DNA from: Anaerolineae bacterium
GTDB lineage: Bacteria > Chloroflexota > Anaerolineae > Anaerolineales > Villigracilaceae
Direction of reading: 5' to 3'
DNA length: 64,000 nucleotides
NCBI GenBank assembly: GCA_018645405.1
Contig: JABGOQ010000085.1
Coordinates: forward strand, 32,242-96,241
Part shown: positions 25,798 to 33,986 of the stretch, piece by piece
How the letters are laid out: the number at the start of each line of letters is the position of its first letter
How positions within the stretch are numbered: position 1 is the stretch's first letter
Notes under the pieces: generated by a model
Databases searched by the model: none
What the model was told of the DNA's origin: nothing
Seen by the model: the letters and a program-made list of their open reading frames with translations, nothing else
Program-made: the position numbers and the translations under genes

Positions 25798-26961
25798 TTA
25801 AACCCTTTCGAGAATAGTCGCGGTTGCCATGCCATGGCCAATGCACATAGTCTGCAAGCCAAAGCGGGATTTGCGGCGTTGCATTTCGTGGACAAGTTTT
25901 GTCATCAGGATCGCACCGGTTGCACCAAGGGGATGTCCTTGTGCAATCGCGCCGCCGTTGGGATTCACTTTTTCCATATCAACATCAAGTTCTTTTGCCC
26001 AAGCTAAGACAACGCTGGCAAAGGCTTCGTTAATTTCTATTACATCCATATCATCTAGAGTCAAGCCATTGGTCATTTCCAAGACTTTTTTCGTTGCGGC
26101 GATGGGACCATCGAGGGCTAGAACGGGGTCAGTACCAACGACAACGCGCGCCAAGACGCGGGCAATGGGCATTAAATTATAGCGTCCCACTGCATCGGCA
26201 GAGGCGAGCAATAGTGCGCCTGCCCCATCACTAATTTGGGAGGCGTTGCCAGCGGTAACGGTGCCATCTTCTTTGAAGGCGGGGGCTAATTCGCCCATTT
26301 TCTGACGGTTTGGTCGACGACGCACACCTTCGTCTGCATGAAAGAGATAGGACTTTCGCTTCCCGTTTTCTGATTCGGGAATCGTTAACGGTAAAATTTG
26401 TCCGCCGAAATAGCCCGCATCCATAGCGGAAGCAGCTTTCTCATGAGAGCGAAACGCAAAATCGTCCTGCTCCTCTCGCGTCAGATTCCATTTTTCGGCC
26501 ATCATTTCTGCGCTAATCCCCTGATGGACTAAATCGTGGGGAATGGATTTGGGGAATTCATCTGGATAATCCGCCCCAAGCATTTGATGCGACATCATTT
26601 CTGTACCGCCTGCCAAAACAAGATCGGCGTCGCCCGCGAGAATGGCTTGCGAGGCAAAGTGAACAGCCTGCTGGCTTGATCCGCACATACGATTGATGCT
26701 GATAGCGGGGACATGCACGGGGAAATTGGCATTTAGCGTAGCAAGGCGCGCCAGATTTGCACCCTGGTCGCCGATGGGGGTGACGACGCCCCAAATCACA
26801 TCGTCGAGGCGTTTGGGGTCGATGCCTGCGCGACGGATAGTTTCTGCCATTACTTTCGAGGCGAGGTCAACAGGAGCGAGGGGATAAAGCGCGCCCGATT
26901 CTTTGCCAAGAGCTATGGCAGAGCGGAGCGCGGAAACGATAAAGACGTCGGTATCAGACAT
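25798..26961 (-). CDS. Thiolase (acetyl-CoA C-acyltransferase)
   Basis: A 387-residue thiolase for fatty acid beta-oxidation or acetoacetyl-CoA metabolism. The nucleophile Cys is in INRMCGSSQQAVHFA (near residue 90). NEAFASVVLAWAKE, the active-site His in GAIAQGHPLGATGAIL and the C-terminal Cys in CIGHGMATA are present. I chose the ATG at 26961 (AAGGATCCCCA upstream) because a 27-residue extension to 27042 has no family similarity and reaches into the divergent NUDIX gene. No other beta-oxidation genes are adjacent. The exact chain-length specificity is unknown. Confidence 0.9.
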   Translation of the reverse strand: MSDTDVFIVSALRSAIALGKESGALYPLAPVDLASKVMAETIRRAGIDPKRLDDVIWGVVTPIGDQGANLARLATLNANFPVHVPAISINRMCGSSQQAVHFASQAILAGDADLVLAGGTEMMSHQMLGADYPDEFPKSIPHDLVHQGISAEMMAEKWNLTREEQDDFAFRSHEKAASAMDAGYFGGQILPLTIPESENGKRKSYLFHADEGVRRRPNRQKMGELAPAFKEDGTVTAGNASQISDGAGALLLASADAVGRYNLMPIARVLARVVVGTDPVLALDGPIAATKKVLEMTNGLTLDDMDVIEINEAFASVVLAWAKELDVDMEKVNPNGGAIAQGHPLGATGAILMTKLVHEMQRRKSRFGLQTMCIGHGMATATILERV

Positions 26962-27028
26962 TGGGGATCCTTTTTTGGGTGCTATACTTTGTGGGTTTAT
27001 GGTATCACGAATATGGTGAATAAAACGA

Positions 27029-27565
27029 ATGAAACTACTCAAAACTATCTATCGATATAAAAAGATAAATATCAAAGGCAAAACTTTTCTGCGCGAGGCG
27101 GTCCGTGGAATCATTTTTCGTGAGGGAAAGTTGCTGATGATCTACTCACCCGTCAACGGGGATTATAAATTTCCCGGCGGAGGGGTGGATGCAGATGAAT
27201 CGTATCACGAAGCATTGCATCGCGAGATCAACGAGGAGGCCGGTGCGACAGTGATAGCGATTACAGGGGAGTTTGGCAAAATGTTGGAATACTCAAATGC
27301 AATAGAAGAAGATTATGAGACATTCAAGATGTATTCCTATTATTATTTCTGTAAGATCGAGAAGGGTTTTGGCGTACAGCGTTTAGATGATTATGAAGAA
27401 GAGTTGGGATTTAGACCCATTTGGGTAGATATAGAAAGGGCGTTAGAAACGAATAAAAAACTCTTGGCAGAATCAAATCCCGCCCCACGGTGGACGAGAC
27501 GGGAGGTCTTTGTTTTGGAGATGTTGAGAAAAAATCTGGGCAAAATCTCTTTGACAAGAAAATAA
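27029..27565 (+). CDS. NUDIX hydrolase
   Basis: A 178-residue nucleoside-diphosphate-linked moiety hydrolase. The NUDIX box is complete: G-x5-E-x7-REINEEAG, starting at GGGVDADESYHEALH (about residues 50-72). The C-terminal part includes PIWVDIERAL. The substrate is not predictable. It starts 67 bases from the divergent thiolase start and ends one base before the peroxidase gene, so it is likely co-transcribed with the latter. Confidence 0.88.
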   Translation: MKLLKTIYRYKKINIKGKTFLREAVRGIIFREGKLLMIYSPVNGDYKFPGGGVDADESYHEALHREINEEAGATVIAITGEFGKMLEYSNAIEEDYETFKMYSYYYFCKIEKGFGVQRLDDYEEELGFRPIWVDIERALETNKKLLAESNPAPRWTRREVFVLEMLRKNLGKISLTRK

Positions 27566-27566
27566 T

Positions 27567-28757
27567 ATGACTAAATCAAATCTGCAAGAAAAAAAGATAC
27601 CGAGTGGAGTCAAGTTCCTGATGATTGCTTTGGGCCTTCTTTTGGTGTTGTTTTTTGCGATTGGCATGCCCCCTATTGCAGGTGATCCAGAAATTGCTGA
27701 AAAAGATTGGGAAGCTGAAGCGGCAGGAAGCGCGGAGCTACCACGCGACTGGCCTAATATTGATACCGATATTGATCCTGAGCTTGCCAACCTCGGCTAC
27801 CAACTTTTCTTTGATCCGATCTTGTCTGCTGATAATGATCTATCTTGCGCACACTGTCACCACCCTGATAAAGGCTTTGGTGATGGTTTGACTGTAACTC
27901 AAAACGCCGCAGGCGAAAAACTCAACCGCCATTCTTCTTCTCTTTGGAATATTGTCTATGTCCCCAGTCTCTTCTGGGATGGGCGCGTTGATACTTTGGA
28001 AGAGCAAACACGAATCCCGCTCCTTGCCGCTAATGAGATGAATCAAAACCCTGAAGAATTAATCGTAGAATTAGAAGCTATAGATGTTTACGTCGCTGCC
28101 TTTGATGCTCTCTTTGATGACGGTGTAACATTTGATAATCTGACAACAGCCATCGCAGAGTTTGAACGAACCTTGATCAGTAATGGCTCCGCTTTTGATG
28201 CTTACGCCGAAGGTGATTTGGATGCAATGAGTGCCCAACAACTGCGCGGGTTGGCTATCTTTCGCTCAGATACGACACGTTGTATTGGTTGCCATATTGC
28301 CCCGGCCTTCACCGATCAAAGTTTTCGAGTAGTCGGCGTCCCTGATAATGGCAGCAACGATAAAGGGCGCGGTGATATCACTCCCGGCTTGGAATACGCT
28401 TTTAAAGTACCAACGCTGAGAAATGCTGTTTTAAGTGCTCCCTATATGCACAATGGGGAAATTGTTATCATTGAAGATGTCGTTGATTTTTATGGAAAAG
28501 ATGCACAGAAATTTGAGCAATCACAGGTAGATTTTCAAGTTGAGATGGGTTTCAATTTGACAGAAGATGAAAGAAATGACCTGGTCAGTTTTCTTTACGC
28601 ATTAGTGGATGAAACTATCCCCGAGGAATATTGGGAGGGGCTCAACTATATTGATGCTGAAGGGCATATCCTGATCCCTGATTCGGTGCCATCTGGCTCA
28701 GATTTTGTAGTCAAGGCTTTTGATAACCCGACACGTGTAGGAGGAGGCACCCAATAA
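27567..28757 (+). CDS. Di-haem cytochrome c peroxidase (CCP/MauG family)
   Basis: A 396-residue extracytoplasmic protein with an N-terminal membrane anchor (about residues 16-35). Two c-type haem sites are visible, CAHCH (about 94-98) and CIGCH (about 241-245). Between them are the family segments RHSSSLWNIVYVPSLFWDGRVDTLEEQ and AFERTLISNGSAFDAY. Downstream are KVPTLRNAVLSAPYMHNG and FYG. It probably reduces peroxide using cytochrome c electrons, but MauG-type oxidation chemistry is an alternative. It follows the NUDIX gene by one base and ends before a hairpin terminator. Confidence 0.9.
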   Translation: MTKSNLQEKKIPSGVKFLMIALGLLLVLFFAIGMPPIAGDPEIAEKDWEAEAAGSAELPRDWPNIDTDIDPELANLGYQLFFDPILSADNDLSCAHCHHPDKGFGDGLTVTQNAAGEKLNRHSSSLWNIVYVPSLFWDGRVDTLEEQTRIPLLAANEMNQNPEELIVELEAIDVYVAAFDALFDDGVTFDNLTTAIAEFERTLISNGSAFDAYAEGDLDAMSAQQLRGLAIFRSDTTRCIGCHIAPAFTDQSFRVVGVPDNGSNDKGRGDITPGLEYAFKVPTLRNAVLSAPYMHNGEIVIIEDVVDFYGKDAQKFEQSQVDFQVEMGFNLTEDERNDLVSFLYALVDETIPEEYWEGLNYIDAEGHILIPDSVPSGSDFVVKAFDNPTRVGGGTQ

Positions 28758-28797
28758 TCAACTCTTCCTGTTTATAATTGAATGGATGAATTAAAAA

Positions 28798-28830
28798 CAA
28801 AAAGGCTTCCCGAAGGAAGCCCTTTTGTTT
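28798..28830 (+). terminator. Hairpin terminator after the peroxidase gene
   Basis: GGCTTCC (28804-28810) and GGAAGCC (28815-28821) with a CGAA tetraloop, flanked by A-run and CTTTTGTTT. It overlaps the 3' end of the small minus-strand gene at 28829 and may serve both directions. Confidence 0.7.
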
Positions 28831-28990
28831 AGCCTAACCCCAAAAGGGCATCCCCATTTTCCCAGAGCCAATATCCTCCGCCGCCAACAACAACGAGACA
28901 GCAACACAGCATGATCAGAACAATGCCAATAATTAACATGGTATTAGGTTTCTTTTTTTCTTCAACGGGGGGAACTAAATTGTCGTTCAT
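28829..28990 (-). CDS. Small single-span membrane peptide
   Basis: A 53-codon gene shorter than most automatic cut-offs. It has a very good ribosome site (GGAGG, 6 bases before the ATG). The peptide starts MNDNLVPPVEEKKKPN, then one transmembrane helix rich in Cys (LMLCCCLVVVGGGGYWLW), and ends in GDALLGLG. The cytoplasmic N-terminus with Pro and Lys, then a helix, resembles the layout of the next gene upstream (DUF4190-like), with which it probably forms a transcript (24 bases apart). Function unknown. Confidence 0.7.
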   Translation of the reverse strand: MNDNLVPPVEEKKKPNTMLIIGIVLIMLCCCLVVVGGGGYWLWENGDALLGLG

Positions 28991-29014
28991 ATAAGCCTCC
29001 AGATATAAAAGGGA

Positions 29015-29329
29015 TTAGAAATTCATTCCTTCAAGGATGGGTACGGTCATGCCCATTGCAAGCATTACGCCAATAACGCAGATACAAAGTACAGCGGGGA
29101 CAAGTTGCAAATATCCCATCACGAGACCAGCAGTCGCCATGCCATCGCCACCTTCTCTGCCCATACGTTCTTTAATTTCTTTTTTTGCCATATGCCCTGT
29201 GATAATGGCAACGAGCGAGCCGAGAAATGGAGCAACTGTCCAGCCTACAATCCCAGCGATCAAACTGGCGAGTGCCATTGAGTTGGTTGGCACAGCAGGT
29301 GGTGCTTCTTGGTAAGGTTGTTCATTCAT
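29015..29329 (-). CDS. DUF4190-like membrane protein
   Basis: A 104-residue protein with a Pro-rich N-terminus and two transmembrane helices. The family pattern is NSMALASLIAGIVGWTV, then LGSLVAIITGHMAKKEIK, then GDGMATAGLVMGYLQLV. Such proteins are common and uncharacterised. The ATG overlaps the stop of the upstream DUF4126 gene by four bases (ATGA), so the two are translationally coupled. Confidence 0.75.
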   Translation of the reverse strand: MNEQPYQEAPPAVPTNSMALASLIAGIVGWTVAPFLGSLVAIITGHMAKKEIKERMGREGGDGMATAGLVMGYLQLVPAVLCICVIGVMLAMGMTVPILEGMNF

Positions 29330-29910
29330 CTTCTTTCTCCTTGATCTATTTTATTGGCGTTGGCTTTGCGCCATCTCCACCAAATGAAAGTAATTGTAAG
29401 CAACACTAGAATAATACCAATAATTATGGGAATTAGAATAGCCAAAATAGATAAAAATGTGGATATGACATCTTCTGCGATGCTGACAGGTGTATTCGCC
29501 GCCCCGGCAGTTGTGGCTGTTAGCGCGGGACGCACCGCAGCGGACTTGACCGTGTGCACGCTTCCGGCTATAAACAACCCGGCGATCATCGACAGGATCG
29601 GGCTAATCTCCGTGAGAACATTTGCGCTGGCCGCAAAGGCAATCGCTCCTGCAATGGGTCGGACAAAGGTCTGGATGATGTCATTAATATGATTAACAGC
29701 GGGGATTTTGTCGGCAAAGAATTCGATACTGCCGAGTACGACGAGCACCCCGATCACCCACCAGCTTGTGAGCGTATCCCAGGGGGATTGAAGGTTGATC
29801 AAATCGGTGAATTTTGCCAACAGGGAGATCGTGAGCAAAGGTATATAAGCGTTCAGCCCTGCGCTGGCAGATAGCCCGAAGGCAGAAAAGATGCCGGTGA
29901 GGAGTTCCAT
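29326..29910 (-). CDS. DUF4126 family membrane protein
   Basis: A 194-residue protein with about five transmembrane helices. The family start FGLSASAGLNAYIPLL and the segment EFFADKIPAVNHINDIIQTFVRPIAGAI identify DUF4126. No activity is known. It heads a likely three-gene unit (with the DUF4190-like protein and the 53-residue peptide), has an AAAGGAC ribosome site, and has a promoter 64-92 bases upstream. Confidence 0.8.
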   Translation of the reverse strand: MELLTGIFSAFGLSASAGLNAYIPLLTISLLAKFTDLINLQSPWDTLTSWWVIGVLVVLGSIEFFADKIPAVNHINDIIQTFVRPIAGAIAFAASANVLTEISPILSMIAGLFIAGSVHTVKSAAVRPALTATTAGAANTPVSIAEDVISTFLSILAILIPIIIGIILVLLTITFIWWRWRKANANKIDQGERR

Positions 29911-29973
29911 TTTTTAGTCCTTTCGTTGTCAATATACGTAGGGGCGACCCGTTTTGGAAAAAAGAAAAATGAT

Positions 29974-30002
29974 ATTGTAGACAAAATGTTTAGTGAGAAC
30001 AA
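29974..30002 (-). promoter_or_regulatory. Sigma70-type promoter of the DUF4126 gene
   Basis: On the minus strand, TTGTTC (29997-30002) and TACAAT (29974-29979) are separated by 17 bases. It lies in a 134-base gap that also holds a partial GGGGCGACCC-type repeat arm. Confidence 0.55.
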
Positions 30003-30044
30003 AAACTTTTTTGTACAGAACAAAGGGTCGCACTTACTAGGTGT

Positions 30045-30857
30045 TTATCCTAATGGAAACGCTCCCCAAGTGCCTGTCATTAGTAGGCGAAGAAGGTCAA
30101 TGACGAGAAGCATGATCAAGGCAAGAGTCAGGCCAGCTGTAAGGGCAAGCCACATTTCTTTTAGGTTGAAAAAGCTATTTTCCTGACGCATGATCATCAT
30201 CCAAACGACGCTAAAGATAAGGCTGAGAAGAGCAAGGACGCCGAAAACACTGATGAAAGCGATTGGATAAAGAATATAGACAGAACCGGATAAAATGCCC
30301 AAGTCGACGAGAAGCATAATCCCGATCAGCAAGCCTAAATCACGCCATGTCCCGAGGGCGGGACGCGTATCCAATTCTTTCCACGCAGTCTGATTGAAGG
30401 CGGCGTAGAGGACGGCTCCCATCCCCATCCCCATCCCTGTACCTGTCAGAAGACGGAGGGTGTTATTCGGGATATAGATATTCGGGATTTGTGGCAATGC
30501 ACCTTCGTAAGTTTGCTTGATGAGGTAGAGATAAGAATTTGCTCCATCAAATGCCCAGGCGAGAAAAAACACGACGAGAGCAAGGGCGATTTTCTTGGCT
30601 GGCATTCCACCACGTTTTGGTTTAAGAAAAGCAAGAAGAAGTAAAGTCACGCCTGCGCTGGTAAAAGTACCCGTATCACGCGCGCACATCGGGAGTTGCC
30701 GAGCATGAATATGAAAAGAGCGTTCGTCTATGCGATGACAAATAGCGTAACCAACTGCATCCGCTTTGCCGAGCAGCCCTGGAGGAGAAATATAGATAAA
30801 TGCAGCAATCGCAAAAAGTGCAGCGAGAGGAACGATCCAGCGAGTGATTTTTTGCAT
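30045..30857 (-). CDS. DUF2085 family membrane protein
   Basis: A 270-residue protein with about six transmembrane helices. The DUF2085 signature is YAICHRIDERSFHI followed by QLPMCARDTGTF, with conserved Cys and Arg residues. It then has FLAWAFDGANSY. I start at the ATG at 30857 (just before the first transmembrane segment). A frame to 30953 would add 32 residues of no similarity. No function is established for this family. It is transcribed toward the DUF4126 unit, but a promoter separates them. Confidence 0.75.
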   Translation of the reverse strand: MQKITRWIVPLAALFAIAAFIYISPPGLLGKADAVGYAICHRIDERSFHIHARQLPMCARDTGTFTSAGVTLLLLAFLKPKRGGMPAKKIALALVVFFLAWAFDGANSYLYLIKQTYEGALPQIPNIYIPNNTLRLLTGTGMGMGMGAVLYAAFNQTAWKELDTRPALGTWRDLGLLIGIMLLVDLGILSGSVYILYPIAFISVFGVLALLSLIFSVVWMMIMRQENSFFNLKEMWLALTAGLTLALIMLLVIDLLRLLMTGTWGAFPLG

Positions 30858-30921
30858 GGGGTGATTATAGCAGTTTATTTCACAGGTTTTTGCAGATTTT
30901 GAGAAAACAAGAAAGGGTTTC

Positions 30922-30950
30922 TTGACGCAGGGAAGCGGTGAAGCTAGAAT
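30922..30950 (+). promoter_or_regulatory. Sigma70-type promoter of the metal ABC transporter
   Basis: TTGACG (30922-30927) and TAGAAT (30945-30950) with a 17-base spacer, 41 bases before the substrate-binding protein ATG. No clear Zur, Fur or MntR operator palindrome overlaps it. Confidence 0.65.
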
Positions 30951-30990
30951 CAAACTCGATAGCGAAAATGATTTTTAATAAGGTAATTTT

Positions 30991-31926
30991 ATGAAGAAAA
31001 AACTAGTTTTATTTTTGCTCCTGAGCATTTTTCTCGCATCCTGCAACTCAGAAGTGTCTTCAAATTCTGATTCAGGGAAACTACAAGTTGTCGCCACAAC
31101 CAACATCGTCGCGGATGTAGCCCGTCAGGTTGGCGGTGATTTGGTGGATGTGCAGATTCTCCTCCCTGAAGGCACAGACCCGCATAGCTTTGACCCGACT
31201 CCCCAAGATATTGCCAAAGTCGCAGATGCAGATATCATCTTTGCAAATGGTGTTGGGCTGGAAGCCTTCATTGAAGATCTGCTGGCAAGTGCTGATGCCG
31301 AAGAGCGAATTGTCGAAGTCTCGGAGGGCATCCAGTTACTGGAGCATCCGGAAGATGAGGCAGAGCATAATGAGGAAGAACACGACCACGCCGAACATAA
31401 AGGCGACCCGCATACCTGGACAGATCCGAATAATGTCATCATTTGGGTAGACAATATTAAATCAGAACTTATTGATGCTGAACCCGAAAACGCCACGACT
31501 TACACAGCCAATGCCGAAGCATATATTTCAAAACTTAACGAAGTAGATGCCTGGATCAGGGAAGAGATTTCCAAAATCCCGCCAGAAAACCGAAAGATTA
31601 TCACAGATCATCGTTTGCTTGGCTACTATGTCGAAGAGTATGGGCTAGAGATGGCCGGGACAATTATCCCGGGCTATAGCTCTCTTTCAGAACCTTCGGC
31701 ACAAGAATTAGCAGAAATCGAAGATCTGATCAGCAAGCTAGGTGTCAAAGCGATATTTGTGGGCAATACCGTTAATCCCAATCTTGCTGAAAGAATCTCA
31801 GAAGATACAGGCACAAAACTGGTCTATTTTTATACAGGCTCACTTAGCCCCGCAGGCGGAGAAGCTGAGACTTATCTCGATTACTTGCGATACAATACAA
31901 ATGCTTTTGTAAATGCGTTGAAATAG
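30991..31926 (+). CDS. Metal ABC transporter substrate-binding lipoprotein (ZnuA/TroA type)
   Basis: A 311-residue cluster A-I binding protein for Zn or Mn. The signal peptide ends in a lipobox (IFLASC, Cys18). Family residues are visible: LLPEGTDPHSFDPTPQD (metal His), then the His/Glu-rich loop around residues 115-135 (EEHDHAEHKGDPHTW), then ITDHRLLGYYVEEYGL, and the C-terminal Asp region after VYFYTGSL. The His-rich loop before the conserved HTW is typical of zinc-binding members. It heads the three-gene transporter. ATP-binding and permease genes follow. Confidence 0.92.
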   Translation: MKKKLVLFLLLSIFLASCNSEVSSNSDSGKLQVVATTNIVADVARQVGGDLVDVQILLPEGTDPHSFDPTPQDIAKVADADIIFANGVGLEAFIEDLLASADAEERIVEVSEGIQLLEHPEDEAEHNEEEHDHAEHKGDPHTWTDPNNVIIWVDNIKSELIDAEPENATTYTANAEAYISKLNEVDAWIREEISKIPPENRKIITDHRLLGYYVEEYGLEMAGTIIPGYSSLSEPSAQELAEIEDLISKLGVKAIFVGNTVNPNLAERISEDTGTKLVYFYTGSLSPAGGEAETYLDYLRYNTNAFVNALK

Positions 31927-31930
31927 AAAC

Positions 31931-31959
31931 GTAGAGGTGGGGCTCAGACCCACCCCTGC
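31931..31959. repeat. GTAGGGGCGGG palindrome, diverged copy 3
   Basis: GTAGAGGTGGGGCTCAGACCCACCCCTGC keeps the palindrome with paired changes in both arms. It lies between the binding protein and ATPase genes and supplies most of a false N-terminal extension of the ATPase frame. Confidence 0.65.
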
Positions 31960-31972
31960 ACAAATAAAAATC

Positions 31973-32830
31973 ATGTCCCTATTCAAAGAATTCAAAAAAA
32001 CCTCCCGTCACCTTAGCCGCAGGCAGCGTCATGAGCATAAGAAAGACGCGCCCATCCTGCATACCGAAAAACTGAGTATGCGCTATGAAAACGGCTATGC
32101 GCTAAAAGATGTCTCCTTCTCCCTACAAGAGGGTGAGCGCATCGCCATTGTAGGACCCAACGGCGCAGGAAAAAGCACCCTGCTCAAAATTATCGCCGGC
32201 GTGCAAAAACCGACTTCTGGCGCAATCCAAATCTTCGGTCACGCGCCTGATGGCCATGTTTGCATTGCCTATGTCCCCCAACGTAGCCAAGTCGATTGGA
32301 CTTTCCCCGTCACCGTCGCCGATGTCGCCATGATGGGGCGCGTCGGGCATCTCGGTCTCTTTCGTAACCCAAAATCACACGATTGGGATGTCGTCCACCA
32401 CGCCCTCGATGTCGTCAAACTCGACCATCTCGCCAAACGCCAAATCGATCAGCTCTCTGGCGGGCAGCAGCAGCGCATGTTCATCGCCCGCGCCCTCGCC
32501 CAGGAAGCCGAATTAATGCTGATGGATGAACCAATGACGGGACTCGATATCACATCTCAGGAAGATATATTCAGGATCATGGATGAACTCCGCGCACGGG
32601 ATGTAACCGTCATCGTTTCTTTGCATGATCTGAAAATGGCGTCCGAACGTTTCGATAGAGTCATGTTGTTAAATAAAGATCTTCTCGCTATTGGGCTTGC
32701 TGAGGATACCCTCAGCCCCGAAAATCTCATTTCAGCCTACGGCGGGAATCTCCAACTTGTCCCCACCGATGATGGGATGCTGACAATCGGTGACACCACC
32801 TGCTGCGAAGGCAACAATGAACATGCCTAA
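31973..32830 (+). CDS. Metal ABC transporter ATP-binding protein
   Basis: Energises the Zn/Mn transporter. Walker A is GPNGAGKST, the Q-loop is VPQRSQVDW, the signature is LSGGQQQR and Walker B is LMLMDEPMTGLD. I use the ATG at 31973 (285 residues) because the longer frame from 31937 is encoded by a repeat. There is a basic N-terminal extension of about 30 residues (KKTSRHLSRRQRHEHKK) before the canonical start of the domain, and a C-terminal Cys pair (TTCCEG). No good ribosome site is visible, so coupling to the upstream gene is possible. Confidence 0.92.
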   Translation: MSLFKEFKKTSRHLSRRQRHEHKKDAPILHTEKLSMRYENGYALKDVSFSLQEGERIAIVGPNGAGKSTLLKIIAGVQKPTSGAIQIFGHAPDGHVCIAYVPQRSQVDWTFPVTVADVAMMGRVGHLGLFRNPKSHDWDVVHHALDVVKLDHLAKRQIDQLSGGQQQRMFIARALAQEAELMLMDEPMTGLDITSQEDIFRIMDELRARDVTVIVSLHDLKMASERFDRVMLLNKDLLAIGLAEDTLSPENLISAYGGNLQLVPTDDGMLTIGDTTCCEGNNEHA

Positions 32831-32833
32831 TTC

Positions 32834-32900
32834 ACCACAGAGACCACAGAGTACACGGAGTTTTTCTCTGTTTTTCTCAAAACTCTGTGCACTTTGTGGT
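32834..32900. repeat. ACCACAGAG-family palindrome, copy 2
   Basis: ACCACAGAGACCACAGAGTACACGGAG on the left and an AACTCTGTGCACTTTGTGGT right arm. It separates the ATPase and permease genes by 80 bases without an obvious terminator T-run. Confidence 0.65.
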
Positions 32901-32910
32901 AATAGTTTTT

Positions 32911-33750
32911 ATGATTAACTTCCTCCTCGAACCTCTCCAATATGCTTTCATGCTCCGCGGATTGACCGCCGCCATAATGGTCGGAATCGTCAGCGCAGTT
33001 GTCGGCACTTATGTTGTTTTGCGCGGGATGGCATTCTTTGGCGACGCGCTCGCCCACTCTATTTTGCCAGGCGTGGCTGTTGGTTATCTGCTCGGAAACG
33101 GAAAAAAGGAACCGCTCTTTTGGTCTGCTCTTGTTGCGGCGATTATCAGCGCACTGGGGATTGGCACAATCAGCCGAAACACCAAAATAAAGGAAGATAC
33201 CGCCATCGGCATCATCTTCGCAGGGACATTTGCGCTTGGCGTGGCACTCATCTCGACGGTGAGAAGCTATACCGTTGATTTGGCTCACTTCCTCTTTGGG
33301 GATGTGCTCGGTGTTCGTGAAAGTGATCTTTGGCTGATCGCCATCTTTGGTGGGGTAACACTTATCATCATTTTTGCTTTCTATAAAGAATTTATGGTCT
33401 TATCCTTTGATCCGGTTTTAGCAACAACACTCCGTTTGCCTGTAAAACTGCTCGATTTTTTGCTTCTGATTTTGATTGCCGTCACGATTGTGGTTTCTTT
33501 GCAAACAGTCGGTGTATCACTCATGGTGGCCATGCTCGTTACCCCCGCAGCAACCGCGTATCTGCTTACCAAACGCCTGCCCGTGATGATGGCTTGGGCG
33601 GCTGTGATCGCATCACTTTCGGGGATTATTGGCTTGTACGTTTCTTATTATTGGAGCATTGCTTCAGGGGCGGCAATCGTGCTGGTTTGTACGGCAATTT
33701 TCGGGTTGGTTTGGGGTGGGGTAACTTTAGCAAAATGTTTAAAAACTTAA
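32911..33750 (+). CDS. Metal ABC transporter permease
   Basis: A 279-residue ABC-3 family permease with about eight transmembrane helices. It starts MINFLLEPLQYAFMLRGL, and the family motif AFFGDALAHSILPGVAVGYL is clear. Later come LFGDVLGV and the conserved TPAATAYLLT segment. I start at 32911, because the longer frame from 32887 runs into the repeat. It forms the membrane channel for the transporter with the two preceding genes. Its stop codon TAA lies in the arm of the next repeat. Confidence 0.93.
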   Translation: MINFLLEPLQYAFMLRGLTAAIMVGIVSAVVGTYVVLRGMAFFGDALAHSILPGVAVGYLLGNGKKEPLFWSALVAAIISALGIGTISRNTKIKEDTAIGIIFAGTFALGVALISTVRSYTVDLAHFLFGDVLGVRESDLWLIAIFGGVTLIIIFAFYKEFMVLSFDPVLATTLRLPVKLLDFLLLILIAVTIVVSLQTVGVSLMVAMLVTPAATAYLLTKRLPVMMAWAAVIASLSGIIGLYVSYYWSIASGAAIVLVCTAIFGLVWGGVTLAKCLKT

Positions 33751-33830
33751 ACACAAAGGACACGAAGGATCACAAAATAAAAACAAAAACCGATATTTTT
33801 CTTTGTGTCTCTTGGTGCTCTTCGTGTTAA
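33747..33830. repeat. ACACGAAG-family palindrome, copy 3
   Basis: TTAAACACAAAGGACACGAAGG left arm and CCAAGAGACACAAAG-type complement on the right, ending at TTCGTGTTAA. It overlaps the permease stop codon. The 33751-33986 gap has no other gene. Confidence 0.65.
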
Positions 33831-33930
33831 AAAATGAAGAGGCGAGCAGGGGTTCATTAAACGGAAGCAAGCCTAAATCGCGTGCGAGGCTCCCAATTCC
33901 CAAATATCCAATATTGATTTCCCCAATTCT

Positions 33931-33955
33931 GCAACTCATCTCAACAACTCTCGTA
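33931..33955 (+). promoter_or_regulatory. Possible ECF-type promoter of the sigma factor gene
   Basis: GCAAC (33931-33935), a 16-base spacer, then CGTA (33952-33955). This AAC-N16-CGTA layout is the usual ECF sigma recognition pattern and lies 32 bases before the sigma gene, so autoregulation is possible. A TATACT overlaps the same place and could instead be a housekeeping -10. Confidence 0.35.
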
Positions 33956-33986
33956 TACTAAGGCAGAGAAAAGAACAGGAGAATAC

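Noticed and set aside
31937..31972. N-terminal extension of the metal ABC ATPase
   Set aside because: It is translated from a GTAGGGGCGGG-type repeat and has no similarity to the family.
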